Shown: positions 1 to 8,340 of the stretch, in pieces
How positions within the stretch are numbered: the stretch's first letter is position 1
Layout: every line of letters begins with the position of its first letter
From: Euperipatoides rowelli
Taxonomy: Eukaryota > Onychophora > Udeonychophora > Euonychophora > Peripatopsidae
Direction: 5' to 3' (one strand)
Assembly (NCBI GenBank): GCA_003024985.2
Contig: PXIH01S0023694.1
DNA: 11,448 nucleotides
Position numbers and translations under genes: made by a program
The notes under the pieces: model-generated
Seen by the model: the letters and a program-made list of their open reading frames with translations, nothing else
Database searches by the model: none
Told to the model about the DNA's origin: nothing

Positions 1-37
1 TTAAACGTCAAGCTTAATATTTCAAAATAAACCATAG

Positions 38-382
38 TTTATTTATTTACAGTATTGTCATTTAATGAAAAATACATAAAACAGTTGATAAATCTTTTTT
101 CTGTACAGTAAATGAAGACTAAAGGGAAATGAATAGAGATTTTATAATCGGAATTTTGTTCTCATTTTTTGAAAAAGATAACTTATAGAAAAATCTCATT
201 TTAAAACTGTTATATAATATTAAGAAAATATTTGAAGTAATGCAGCAGTTTAAATAAGAAATTATAATAAAAGGTGAAATTCAAGAAGAATAGTAATGAG
301 TATTTAGATTAAATAAATGTTCGTTCTATAAAACAGTTTATTAATAATACACAGTTGAAGCACAAGGAGCTAAGAAATGAAT
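38..382 (-). terminator. 3' UTR with two polyadenylation-signal sites
   Basis: After the stop codon, the minus strand has an AATAAA at 337-342, about 45 nt downstream, and overlapping AATAAATAAA hexamers at 38-47. Either could direct cleavage and polyadenylation, giving a short or long 3' UTR. The stretch between is AT-rich with no other coding signal. The calls rest on the hexamers and their position; the site used is not visible. Confidence 0.5.
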
Positions 383-1417
383 TTATAAATGAGTTTCTTT
401 GATTCTTTGTTTTAATTCAAATTCTTGAGTCCATTGAACCTGCTTGTCAGATGCAGGAGCTAAAGTATGAGATGAATGCCTATTAGTCTGTCGATTAGCA
501 TGTTGTATTGGAGAATTTTTTAGATTGTAGTTTGCTTTCCTAATCAAGCATTCTTCTTGAATAGTCTTTTGTGTTCTTGAGGGGAATTGATTTGGGAGGC
601 AATTTTTAAAAACACTGTTCTGATGAATGGTGTCTAATGATCGAGTTTTCCATAGGATTGCTAACTTTGCCATATCTTTTTGAGCAAATGAATTATTCTG
701 TTGAAAAGTTTGAGTAGAGCTCTTAGGTAAATTAACTGCTTCTTTACTTGTAAAACTTGAATTCCATTTAAACTTGTCAGAAACTGGCACAGAATTAATG
801 GCATTTTGCCATTTTTTTTCTTTAGATTTATAAAATGGTTTTGAGTGTTGATTTATTAAAATTCTTTGTTTCTCTTCATCTGATAGTGATAAACCTAATC
901 CATCTGGCATTTTATCTTGAATGAGAAAATCCTGGTCCACTGTCACTGAAGTATGGAGATATTTTGAATCAATGAAATGAGGACTAGCTTGTTTAGAATC
1001 AATTTCACTCTGAAGTGGAACTTGAACACTATGGCGTCTATTATTTATTATAGAAGATTTATGACCAACATTACCTTCGTAGTGTGAATATATTCTAGGT
1101 CTAGAATATGGATCTTTTGATTTTGGCAACCATGTCATCAGAGTTTCAGGTAAATTTTCTTCTGAGCTAAAATCAGATGTTTCATTTAGCTGATTTAACG
1201 ATCCAGCACTAGAAGAACTTGTTTGTCGAAAATGACAATATCTATTTGTGTCTGGTGGTCGAGAACTACAAGAACTATCTGTTAAAAAAGATAGTTTTGA
1301 TACTGAATGAGATGGGAAATATTCATCAGATGGACATCCACTATCCACATCACTAGAATTTTGGAAATCCTCAGAGTGACGCTTTGTTCTATATTCATAA
1401 GAATGTGGCTTAGATAC
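383..1417 (-). CDS. Terminal coding exon of an unrecognised gene (C-terminal 344 residues)
   Basis: Reading the minus strand, the frame opens exactly at a strong splice acceptor: a pyrimidine tract, then TAG, then GTATCTAAGCC. The TAG itself would be an in-frame stop, so the exon starts at 1417. It runs 345 codons to a TAA at 383-385. The first in-frame GTG (1346-1348) is not a real start; 23 residues precede it, starting VSKPHSYEYR. The protein is hydrophilic, with many Ser, Asn, Gln and Lys, including a TSSSSAGS run and an NRRHS basophilic-kinase-like site. It has no membrane segment and no domain I recognise, so it looks mostly disordered. The last residues, KETHL, fit a class I PDZ ligand (S/T-X-hydrophobic), suggesting a scaffold partner; that is inference. 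Upstream exons are not identified in the window. An uninterrupted frame this long in such AT-rich DNA, opening precisely at an acceptor, argues for a real gene. The function is unknown. Confidence 0.8.
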   Translation of the reverse strand, partial: VSKPHSYEYRTKRHSEDFQNSSDVDSGCPSDEYFPSHSVSKLSFLTDSSCSSRPPDTNRYCHFRQTSSSSAGSLNQLNETSDFSSEENLPETLMTWLPKSKDPYSRPRIYSHYEGNVGHKSSIINNRRHSVQVPLQSEIDSKQASPHFIDSKYLHTSVTVDQDFLIQDKMPDGLGLSLSDEEKQRILINQHSKPFYKSKEKKWQNAINSVPVSDKFKWNSSFTSKEAVNLPKSSTQTFQQNNSFAQKDMAKLAILWKTRSLDTIHQNSVFKNCLPNQFPSRTQKTIQEECLIRKANYNLKNSPIQHANRQTNRHSSHTLAPASDKQVQWTQEFELKQRIKETHL

Positions 1418-1440
1418 CTAAAAAAGATTAAGAGAAACAA
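1418..1440 (-). promoter_or_regulatory. Splice acceptor and pyrimidine tract of the terminal exon
   Basis: On the minus strand the sequence runs through TTTGTTTCTCTTAATC and a T-run into TAG, followed by the exon. The AG lies at 1418-1419. The tract is a good metazoan 3' splice site, and the open frame begins immediately after it. Candidate branch sequences (such as TTATTAAT) lie about 30-50 nt upstream, but none can be chosen. Confidence 0.7.
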
Positions 1441-1508
1441 ATTATTGATACAGCAAATATTAATAAATCAACACAAAATTTATAACATTCTTAATTATTC
1501 ATATTTTT

Positions 1509-1547
1509 TTTTTATAGCACAGAATAATATATTCTGTGCTATAAAAA
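1509..1547. repeat. Perfect 18-bp inverted repeat with 3-nt loop
   Basis: The arm at 1509-1526 (TTTTTATAGCACAGAATA) is the exact reverse complement of 1530-1547, with ATA between them. The whole 39 bp would fold into an uninterrupted hairpin in DNA or RNA. It lies about 90-130 nt upstream of the terminal-exon acceptor, in the presumed intron. Chance is very unlikely for arms this long that are not simple repeats. It could be a tiny foldback element, a replication-generated palindrome or an RNA structure. Confidence 0.85.
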
Positions 1548-1740
1548 GCAAAGTTTTATTTTGCATAATTTTAGATTATAATTAAATATCATGTACATTA
1601 GGATTGTTGTAATTTATATAGGCTAGTATAAAAGTAAACTAAATGTTAATTTAAGAGATATGACGAAGATGGACAATCCTTTAATAAAAGCAAATGTTTA
1701 AAAATTAAAACAAATAAGAAAAAAAAAATGACATTCATTT

Positions 1741-1850
1741 AGAGTCTAGACAGACTCAGACTGTGGCCGGACAGATGGCGGACAGACGTTTGACATTTCA
1801 TTTCGTCGACAGAACAAACTTTTGGCTGAATGACTTTGGGCTGAATAAAA
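1741..1850. other. GC-richer island in AT-rich intron, unidentified
   Basis: This patch contains CpG-bearing sequence (GGCCGGACAGATGGCGGAC, TTCGTCGAC) unlike the A/T-rich DNA on both sides. It has short direct repeats: GGACAGA twice, and TTTGGCTGAAT followed by TTTGGGCTGAAT. On the minus strand a frame of about 28 codons is open, but I see no convincing donor site. It could be an exon, a regulatory patch or a fragment of a short interspersed element; I cannot decide. Confidence 0.35.
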
Positions 1851-2236
1851 ATTGTTTTTATTTATTTATTATTTGAAAATGATTATCTTTAAATTAATTC
1901 TTGGTTATGTAATTACTTCTTAAATGATAAAATTTTAATTCATAAGTTCATTAGCACATTATAATGCATATACAATGTAACTTCCTTAAATGATAAAATG
2001 GATGAAAAGATTATGGAAACCTTTCTTATACATTTATTAAAGGCCAAAGTTGTCAGAGGATTATCAAAAATGATGAAGAAGGTTTATTTGACTTCTTGCT
2101 TATCATAGGGTTCAGTGGGAGGAGGGCTGGAAGTATAAATTCCTAATAATAAATAAATTAAAAAAAAATATATTAAGCTTGAAAATTTGTAACACTTTGT
2201 TCATTTATTTAATAAAGCTATTACATTTAAATAATA
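1851..2236. other. AT-rich stretch without a recognised gene
   Basis: AT-rich DNA between the GC-richer island and the LINE tail. One short G-rich piece near 2110-2130 (GGGAGGAGGGCTGG) stands out, but it has no supported role. I see no coding frame, RNA gene or repeat structure here. Confidence 0.5.
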
Positions 2237-2244
2237 AATACTTA
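2237..2244. repeat. Possible target-site duplication, 3' side of LINE
   Basis: AATACTTA directly abuts the microsatellite tail of the main LINE and recurs exactly at 6838-6845, next to the first base of its open ORF1 frame. Position and length suit LINE insertion. The word is AT-rich, so chance is not excluded. Confidence 0.4.
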
Positions 2245-2288
2245 TATATATATATATATATATATAGATAGATAGATAGATAGATAGA
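2243..2288. repeat. Compound (TA)n(GATA)n microsatellite, LINE 3' tail
   Basis: A TA array of about 24 bp (2243-2266) passes into GATA repeats (2267-2288). On the LINE's strand this reads (TATC)n then (TA)n, starting a few bases after an AATAAA at 2293-2298. It therefore sits where a 3' tail should be. Some LINE clades are known to end in short tandem repeats rather than poly(A), which fits. Confidence 0.7.
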
Positions 2289-2329
2289 GAGTTTTATTTT
2301 CATAAAGACCAATTCGCATCTCACTTTCC

Positions 2330-5300
2330 AAATTACAAAGAAAATAGTTACTACAGGTTTGAAGGCCCCTTTTGAAATTTTCTATAGATTTCTGGTTGCC
2401 CTCCACTGACTAAGATCTAACTTTTTTTTATGATTTCAAATTTCACTTGTCGAACGATATTGGTATATAGTTGCAGTCTAAAACAAATGATACAAAGTTT
2501 CAGCTTGACCACATTCAAAAGGACAGCTCAACTCATCCTCACTCTTAATGATTCCTTTGACCATCATCCACTGTTTCATAGGAAGTATACCCAAGGTATA
2601 TTTTACTAAAAAGTTCTGGAGCGTTCCATAAATGTGATTACCTTTAATAAATTTTAGACTTACATTACCCTTCTTCTAAGTTAAATATTGTGTTTCAGTC
2701 AATATTACTTTTTCTTTTAACTTCTTATATCTTAGCTTCTCAAGTCCTACATTCATTTTGGTTAATTGTTCAAATGTGCTTTTCCACTGTCAAAATACCG
2801 GATCACCAACCACATGTGCATTGTGAAACCACATTATACTCTCTATTTGCAACAATATTCTTTTGCACATAGTTGTACATCATTGACTTGTTAGTTACTC
2901 CAATATCTATCAACCATAATCATCCTCTCTTTATAGGAAGCCTAGATCTATATTTTCCAATAAATTTGTATCCTTTAAACAAATATTTCTGCACTATCAT
3001 ATTAAATTTACGTTCAAAATTTTTTGATATAATAACATACAGAAAGTAATAAAAAAGTCTTGTCACCAGCAATGTGTTGACAATACAAACTCTATTCAAT
3101 AATCCCACATTTAGTGAGAGTAATGACAAGTATTGTACAGCGTTATCTAATTTTGAATATCCTCTAAACGCTCTTGTAGTACTGAGTACTGCAACAAATT
3201 AGCATACCTAATAGGAAATTTAATACCTAGGATCTTGTCATGGGTACCATTAAGATTTTTATAATTATATTTTTTTCACTTTCTAATGTTCCAAAGGTAG
3301 GATTTTTGAAAATTAATACACAAACCTGTAACATTCATAAATTCTTGCAATAGAACATAAATTGTATCGACCTGACCGTTTCCTGAAGCATCTATATATG
3401 ATATTAATTTCAATTTTTAATTTTTGCCCTTCAACCACACTCCTTTACTTATTTTTTCAATTTTATGTATTAATTCCACAAGGTACAAAGAATATAATAA
3501 AGAAGAAAGGGCAGACCCCTGTAAAATGCAATTTAACATGACTTCAAAGTGACTAAAGACTTTTTGATTAATAAAAGCAATCTCCTTGTATCTTAACACC
3601 TACATAATTCCTAATAAGGTAGACCAATTATTAAACATTCACATTGTTGAAGGCACCCACCATATCAATTCTTAAAACATATAACTCTTCTCTCGACTTA
3701 GTATTCCAATTTGAGAATACTATGGTCCTACCCTTAACTCCAAGGACTGTTTCAGGCAATGGTTTCAATACTATACTAGTCAATCGATTCAATATAATTT
3801 TCTCCAGTAATTTTTGGTCAGTATTCATCAAAGCAATGGGTCTATATTGGTTAATAATTATCCCCCAATCTCCTATCTCATACTTTTTCGGTATGATCTT
3901 AACGTAAGATACAAATATTTGAGTAAACTCTTTCCTGCCTTCAGTCATGTTTAATAAGTGATTAAAAAAGTTCACCATTTCTACCAATACAACATCACTG
4001 ATCACAGAATATAGTTCATAAGTTAACTTATCAGGACCAGGCGTAGTGTTTTGCTTAATTGTTTTTAGTACAATCTTCGATTCGTGCAATGTGATCTGTT
4101 CATTTAAACTCTTCTGCTCTTCATACTCTAAGACAACTGAATTTTTTGATTTATAAAATACAAACTTTTGATTACCTTCAAAATTTTTATAGCTTTCAAT
4201 TCTATTTTTATTCACAAATCTATTATTTATTCCTTGTATGAATTCCTCTTGTAACACCTGAACTATTTCCAAATTGGATGTAAAGTTTGTCCTCCTTAAC
4301 CACACATTTTAGATTTGAAGACTTTTTTTCTCTTTAAAATATGTAGTAATGTCCACCTTGGCATTACCGATGAAGTTAATAGTTCATTTGTTAATTTATT
4401 ACTCATATGCTTTGTTTGTATAATCATTAATTGTTCTAATTATATTTTAAACCACAAATTTGCACTAATTTTTTTTCTGTATTAATAATATACTGATTCA
4501 ACAGAATATTAAAATGTTATTAATTTCAATTTGAATTTTTTTTATTTTTTTACACATTTTGTTGCACTCCTATTTCAGAAATAGTATTCTTGACAAGTTG
4601 CCATTTAACTAAGGGGGTAATATCATTATTTTGCATCACATTACACAAATTTACATCATTATTCACAAAACTTACAGATTCTTGATCCCAAGTAGTGACA
4701 ATTCCAATTTTATAACACTGCTCATGGACATATTCATTACTTTTAATTTTTAAATTAATTATAAAATGATCTGAGTAAGGCATCACAAGATATTCTAATT
4801 CATAAGAGAAACCTCCCCGAACTGACACATAAGTCTTATCCAAGCGGTTAGCTGACCTCTTGTGGGAGTTCCCGCCACATTAGTATATATTCCAACATTC
4901 AATAGGCCATTTCTTTCCAGAAAATAACTTGCCTTTTTTTCAGCAATAGAATTATTTATATTTAAATCCCCAGCAACAACCAGCTATTTTTATTTTCACT
5001 AGCCAGACTTTGAATTATTTTCCAGGTAGCCTTTTTTTTCTTTTCAATCGATGGTAAATGAACATTCACTAACACTCTGTTTCAAGATTCCAATTATAAT
5101 TTCACCACCATAATCCTTTCACCAATGGAATAAATGTCTCAAATACCATGAGCAACGGACTTCGATATTAGTATCGCCATTCCGTTCCTTCTGACGTTAT
5201 TGACATTCTCCTTAATTACATAATTGATTATAAGGAATCCACTTTTAACGTTTAACGATCTCACATTTAGTGAGAGTAATGACAAGAATTTGAAATTCAA

Positions 5301-5331
5301 TTTGTTAATTAGTAAAAAAAAGACAAATGAT
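2330..5331 (-). pseudogene. LINE ORF2 remnant: endonuclease and reverse transcriptase
   Basis: Endonuclease region: LSLNVRSLNVK near 5250-5285, RRNGMAILISKS, NVHLPS, the catalytic-type GDLN at 4960-4971, NRLDKTYVS and SDH at 4766-4774. Reverse transcriptase: TPGPDKLTYELY, YRPIALMNTDQKLLEKI, motif A LRIDMVGAFNNV (Asp codon 3664-3666), motif B QGSALSSLLYSLYL (about 3480-3521), motif C as YIDA (3387-3398), FMNVTGLCINFQKS, then KILGIKFP. Thumb: LLNRVCIVNTLLVTRLFYYF (about 3050-3115). C-terminus: CPFECGQAETLYHLF (2487-2525) followed by TAG at 2478-2480. At least three frames are used, with stops throughout (for example after NIRK at 3276-3278). The second Asp of the YADD-type box is Ala, so it could not polymerise even if the frame were open. 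Part of the endonuclease seems missing. No start codon can be assigned. Confidence 0.88.
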
Positions 5332-5438
5332 AATTACATTACTTAAACTAAATGAAATGTTCTCTCCTTATAGTCTTTCTTCTTAAATAGTTTTAATATT
5401 TAACAAACTGCACTATACAATATCGTCCATTCATTCAT

Positions 5439-6835
5439 TTATCCCTCTTTTTTAATTTTTTCTATATCTCCTATTTCTTTATCTTTTTCAGTGTTATGCA
5501 ATTGCAAAATACTAAATATATTATTTTCAAATGCTTTCTTGGTTTCTACAATTCTTACCTTTTTATCATTCTCAACTGCATGGTTCATTTCGTTCATCAA
5601 ATTATCACTCATATCAGCTTCTTCAGTTGTGTTCCTGATTTTCCTTTTATTTCTTCTCGTTACTAAATTATACTTGTCTTCCTCTTCATATTGACTTACA
5701 CTAGTATCACCTTCATCAACATCCATTTTGTTCGCCTCGTAATCAATTGCAACAGAGCTGCTATCCTTGACTAATGACTGCCCCTGATGATCTTCTTCTG
5801 ACATAGATTTAAGACTATAATCTGCCCATACGTTTGCTAAATCTTGCGCTGCTTCATATTTATTTTGAAAATCCTTTTGCAATAACTGATGTTTTCCTTT
5901 AACTCCTTTATCAGAATTAATATAATCAAAACCTGATTCATCTGCAAAATTAGTTGCATCGTCTTTAACACCTGCAGCTGCATTAGCATACATATATTTC
6001 CTTCCTTCACAATTAATATATTTTTTGACCCCCTTCTACAAACATTCCACATTTATTACATTTTTTACGCTACATTCAAATGCTTTACGTTCAACACTTT
6101 TACAATTAAGACATATGGGTTCTCTTTCTTTTACTACCACTAAAAGTGTAAGGGATCCCATTATAATTAAATAAGGGATGTCTACATCTCTGACATTGTT
6201 CTTTAGTAGGCTATACCCTTCATGACAATTACTCCCGACTTATAATGCATGTCCACATTAATTTTATACGTTTCATTTTATACTGAAGTTACTATTATAT
6301 AATTTTCCAATAAGGCAGTTACCTCTGTAAAGTCCTCCGTACTAGGGGCCCAGTGGACCCTTACATCTAGGTATTGGGAAAGTTCACCATAACGAGCCAA
6401 TATTATTTTATAACCATTGTATTCCACAAAATTGGCTTCAATATTTTTCCTCATTTCAGGAGTGGCAAAGTCTACTCCAATATAGCGATTTCGAGAGAAA
6501 AAAAGGCCTGTAATTGCATCTTTTCCAAACTTTTCAGCTATTCTCAATATAATTCCAGGAGTGTCCATTTTAAATTCTAAATGTTCATCGTATAGAGTGA
6601 AAATATATTGATTTTCAGAGTAAGCAGATTTGAAAATTTTGTTCCAATACTTCAATCCTGTCAGTAATTTAATATACTTTTCCGAGTTATTTTGAAGGCC
6701 TTTTATTGCATTACCAAACACAGCAAGGTCATTCCTTAACTTTTCAAAAAAATTACCAGCATTATTTTTGTCCGCTAAAGTTTTTGCTTTCAACTCATCC
6801 GCTATCTTAACCTTAAATTTAATACTAAATATTGT
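5439..6835 (-). pseudogene. LINE ORF1 remnant (RRM-like, zinc knuckle, acidic tail)
   Basis: LINE ORF1 proteins bind the element RNA and form the transposition particle. The first segment (6835-6278) is open from the element edge and contains an RRM-like region with NRYIGVDFATPEMRKNI as an RNP1-like strand, then LDVRVHWAPSTEDFTEV, resembling the start of a second RRM. A TAA at 6278-6280 breaks it, and a frameshift near 6200 leads into a frame beginning LLKNNVRDVDIPYL. A zinc-knuckle remnant follows at 6072-6113 (CLNC, nine residues, then C), with the usual GH apparently replaced by ER. A TAG lies at 6036-6038, then YMYANAAAG and an acidic, Lys/Glu-rich tail ending at 5439. Overall it is about 465 codons with at least three lesions. 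RRM plus zinc knuckles is the common ORF1 plan in several LINE clades. Confidence 0.75.
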
Positions 6836-6837
6836 TC

Positions 6838-6845
6838 AATACTTA
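6838..6845. repeat. Possible target-site duplication, 5' side of LINE
   Basis: A second exact AATACTTA at the upper edge of the main LINE, pairing with 2237-2244. The ORF1 reading frame becomes open just inside this point, at 6835, which fits a 5' junction here. Confidence 0.4.
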
Positions 6846-6864
6846 AATAAAAAATACTGTAACA

Positions 6865-6960
6865 CAGTGGTTTCCAAACTATTTTTCTGTTGCAACACCA
6901 TGACGACGTTGTACATGCTGACGATATGAAAAAAAAAAAATTGTGACACCCAGTCGAGTT
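6865..6960 (+). mobile_element. Terminal fragment of a hAT-like DNA transposon
   Basis: CAGTGGTTTCCAAACTATTT followed by CTGTTGCAACACCATGACG is close to the recurrent hAT terminal sequence of animals: CAGTGGTT, pyrimidines and AAC, a T-run, then a TTGCGACCCC-like stretch. A TTGTGACACCC echo at 6941-6951 is in keeping. I found no matching inverted end (AACCACTG) downstream and no second copy of the preceding 8 bp, so this is one end of a broken or diverged copy. No transposase was recognised. The call rests on the remembered family consensus, without a search. Confidence 0.5.
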
Positions 6961-8090
6961 GAAAATATTATTTTTTTATTCTCAAAGTTCTCATTTGATT
7001 TCAAGGTAACTCTATGGGCTTAAATGCTAGTTATTAATTATTTTGAATTGTGGCTTTTACAAATCCTTAGAAGTATTCTTTACCTTGACCTACATGAGAA
7101 ATTATATTTTGTTATTGTTTAGAAATAAATGTATTGAGTCAGGACTTTGTAATTCATATCATATTTATCTTATATACAGTCAATATTGTATACAAATTAA
7201 ACTTCACGATTAACTGATAGCCTTACTAACTCTTGACTAAATAATTTAAGCCAAATTTTTAACATTACACTTGCAACCAACTTTAGAACAATATGGCAAG
7301 TCTTTGATAAAGTTTGTAAATTCTTCAGTGTTACTATATAAAAATACAAACATGTATTGCTTCATTTTTGAAATCTGAGAAGATTATAAAAGAAACTAAC
7401 ATATTTTTTGTGAAAGCTTAATATTATCATGTATCAGAAAAATAAAATTGTTTGTGAAACTTTACAATATGTATATTTAAAGATCATATATTAGAAAAAG
7501 TAAAAGCTTTGTTTTAAAAGTAAGGCAATATTTCAAATCAAGAGCATACATACTTTCATTGTGTGAAATTTTCTTTATGTCTAGCTTAAACAGTGAACTT
7601 ATTCCAGTCATATAACCTTAAATAAAAACGCTTGAAAAGTAGGCATTCAATCTTATTATAAAACACCTTATTTATGGATGCTAATTATCTGAATTATTTA
7701 GGATTAGGACCTTAATATGTGGCAGGCTTTCATGTAATAAATTTGGTATATATTCACGAAATAGGATCAACATTTGAGATTTTTAGCTATGAGGGATTTA
7801 TTTATTTATTTGTTTGGTATTAGATGGTCCAAGAGCTTGTCTATACAGTACTTAATTTCTAATTAATATTCTAATTTAATATGCTGTGCTCAATTCATAA
7901 GCACAAATACTCAAACATTTCATAACACCATACATTTATGAAAATTACTTTCTATTATGTTTTTTTAAAAAAATTGAACTAATTTGTAAAAAATAATATT
8001 GTTTTAATTTAATTTTTATTAGAAATTAATTTATTATAATCTTCTAATTGTATTTCTTTAATGTAACTTTTGGTTTTTTATTAACATTTA
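6961..8090. other. AT-rich stretch, no confident gene
   Basis: Over 1.1 kb of A/T-rich sequence with frequent stops on both strands. Apart from the weak exon candidate at 7246-7374, I see nothing supported. It may include the decayed interior of the hAT-like element and intronic or intergenic DNA. Confidence 0.5.
7246..7374 (-). other. Weak candidate exon encoding a Cys-rich C-terminus
   Basis: On the minus strand a good acceptor-like sequence (a T/C-rich run ending TCTTCTCAG) is followed by 42 open codons and TAA. The peptide includes NTEEFTNFIKDLPYCSKVGC, then KCNVKNLA, with three closely spaced Cys. A TAA lies just upstream in frame, within the presumed intron. The exon is short enough to be chance in AT-rich DNA, no AATAAA follows nearby, and I recognise no family. 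Confidence 0.2.
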
Positions 8091-8200
8091 AAAATAAGAA
8101 AAAGCAGAAGGAGAATAAGAAGAACAAGAAGAAGAAGGGGAAGATGAAGAAAAAGAGAAAATAATAAGGAAAAGGAGACAGAAAAGAAGAAGGAGAATAA
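8091..8200 (+). repeat. Purine-rich tract (A/G-biased, about 110 bp)
   Basis: Nearly all bases are A or G, with GAAGAAGAAGGGG- and GGAAAAGGAGA-like words and only scattered T or C. The minus strand is the matching pyrimidine tract. It runs almost directly into the (TAA)n array. Long purine/pyrimidine tracts can form triplex DNA and are common microsatellite neighbours. The Tyr- and Leu-rich minus-strand translations across it are repeat artefacts. Confidence 0.8.
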
Positions 8201-8206
8201 CAATTT

Positions 8207-8215
8207 TAATAATAA

Positions 8216-8294
<79 letters not shown>

Positions 8295-8340
8295 TAATAA
8301 TAATAATAATAACAATAATAATAATTAGTAACAACAACAA
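8207..8340 (+). repeat. Long (TAA)n trinucleotide microsatellite
   Basis: About 130 bp of TAA/AAT repeats with a few single-base interruptions (AGT near 8218-8220, AAC near 8290 and 8312), passing into ACAACAACAA at 8331-8340. The array is long enough to be length-variable between individuals. Confidence 0.95.

Larger units (their letters stand above)
2245..6837 (-). mobile_element. Degenerate two-ORF LINE (non-LTR retrotransposon)
   Basis: On the minus strand the order is ORF1 (RRM-like region, zinc-knuckle remnant, acidic tail), ORF2 (AP-like endonuclease, reverse transcriptase, thumb, C-terminal Cys/His motif), AATAAA and a microsatellite tail. Two ORFs with an apurinic-type endonuclease and no LTRs define a LINE. 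RT wording such as TPGPDKLTYELY and YRPIALMNTDQKLLEK, and the ORF1 pattern, remind me of L1/Tx1-like elements; the clade call is tentative. Both ORFs carry stops and frameshifts, and ORF2 has lost catalytic residues, so it is a fossil. The ORF1 frame is open to the 5' edge without an ATG, suggesting a 5'-truncated insertion. It lies on the same strand as the exon at 383-1417, perhaps within that gene's last intron. Confidence 0.9.

Noticed and set aside
1307-1585. Plus-strand frame of 92 codons
   Set aside because: It runs antisense over the well-supported terminal exon and the hairpin, with no conserved features. It is an AT-rich chance frame.
2690-2872. Plus-strand hydrophobic frame of 60 codons
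   Set aside because: It is antisense to the ORF2 C-terminal region, where the minus strand reads a coherent LINE sequence (LRYKKLKEKV and neighbours). The hydrophobicity is a composition effect.
3644-3907. Plus-strand frame of 87 codons within the LINE
   Set aside because: It is the antisense of the RT-coding region, whose minus-strand frame carries clear RT motifs.
5837-6052. Minus-strand 71-codon frame overlapping ORF1
   Set aside because: It is the alternative frame. The true ORF1 frame, through the CLNC knuckle and YMYANAAAG, is interrupted by one TAG and covers the same bases.
6865-6960. tRNA-derived SINE or tRNA gene
   Set aside because: No A-box or B-box (GGTTCGANNCC-like) sequence was found here or elsewhere in the window.
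8091-8340. CRISPR-like repetition
   Set aside because: No spaced identical repeats with unique spacers. This is a continuous simple repeat in animal DNA.
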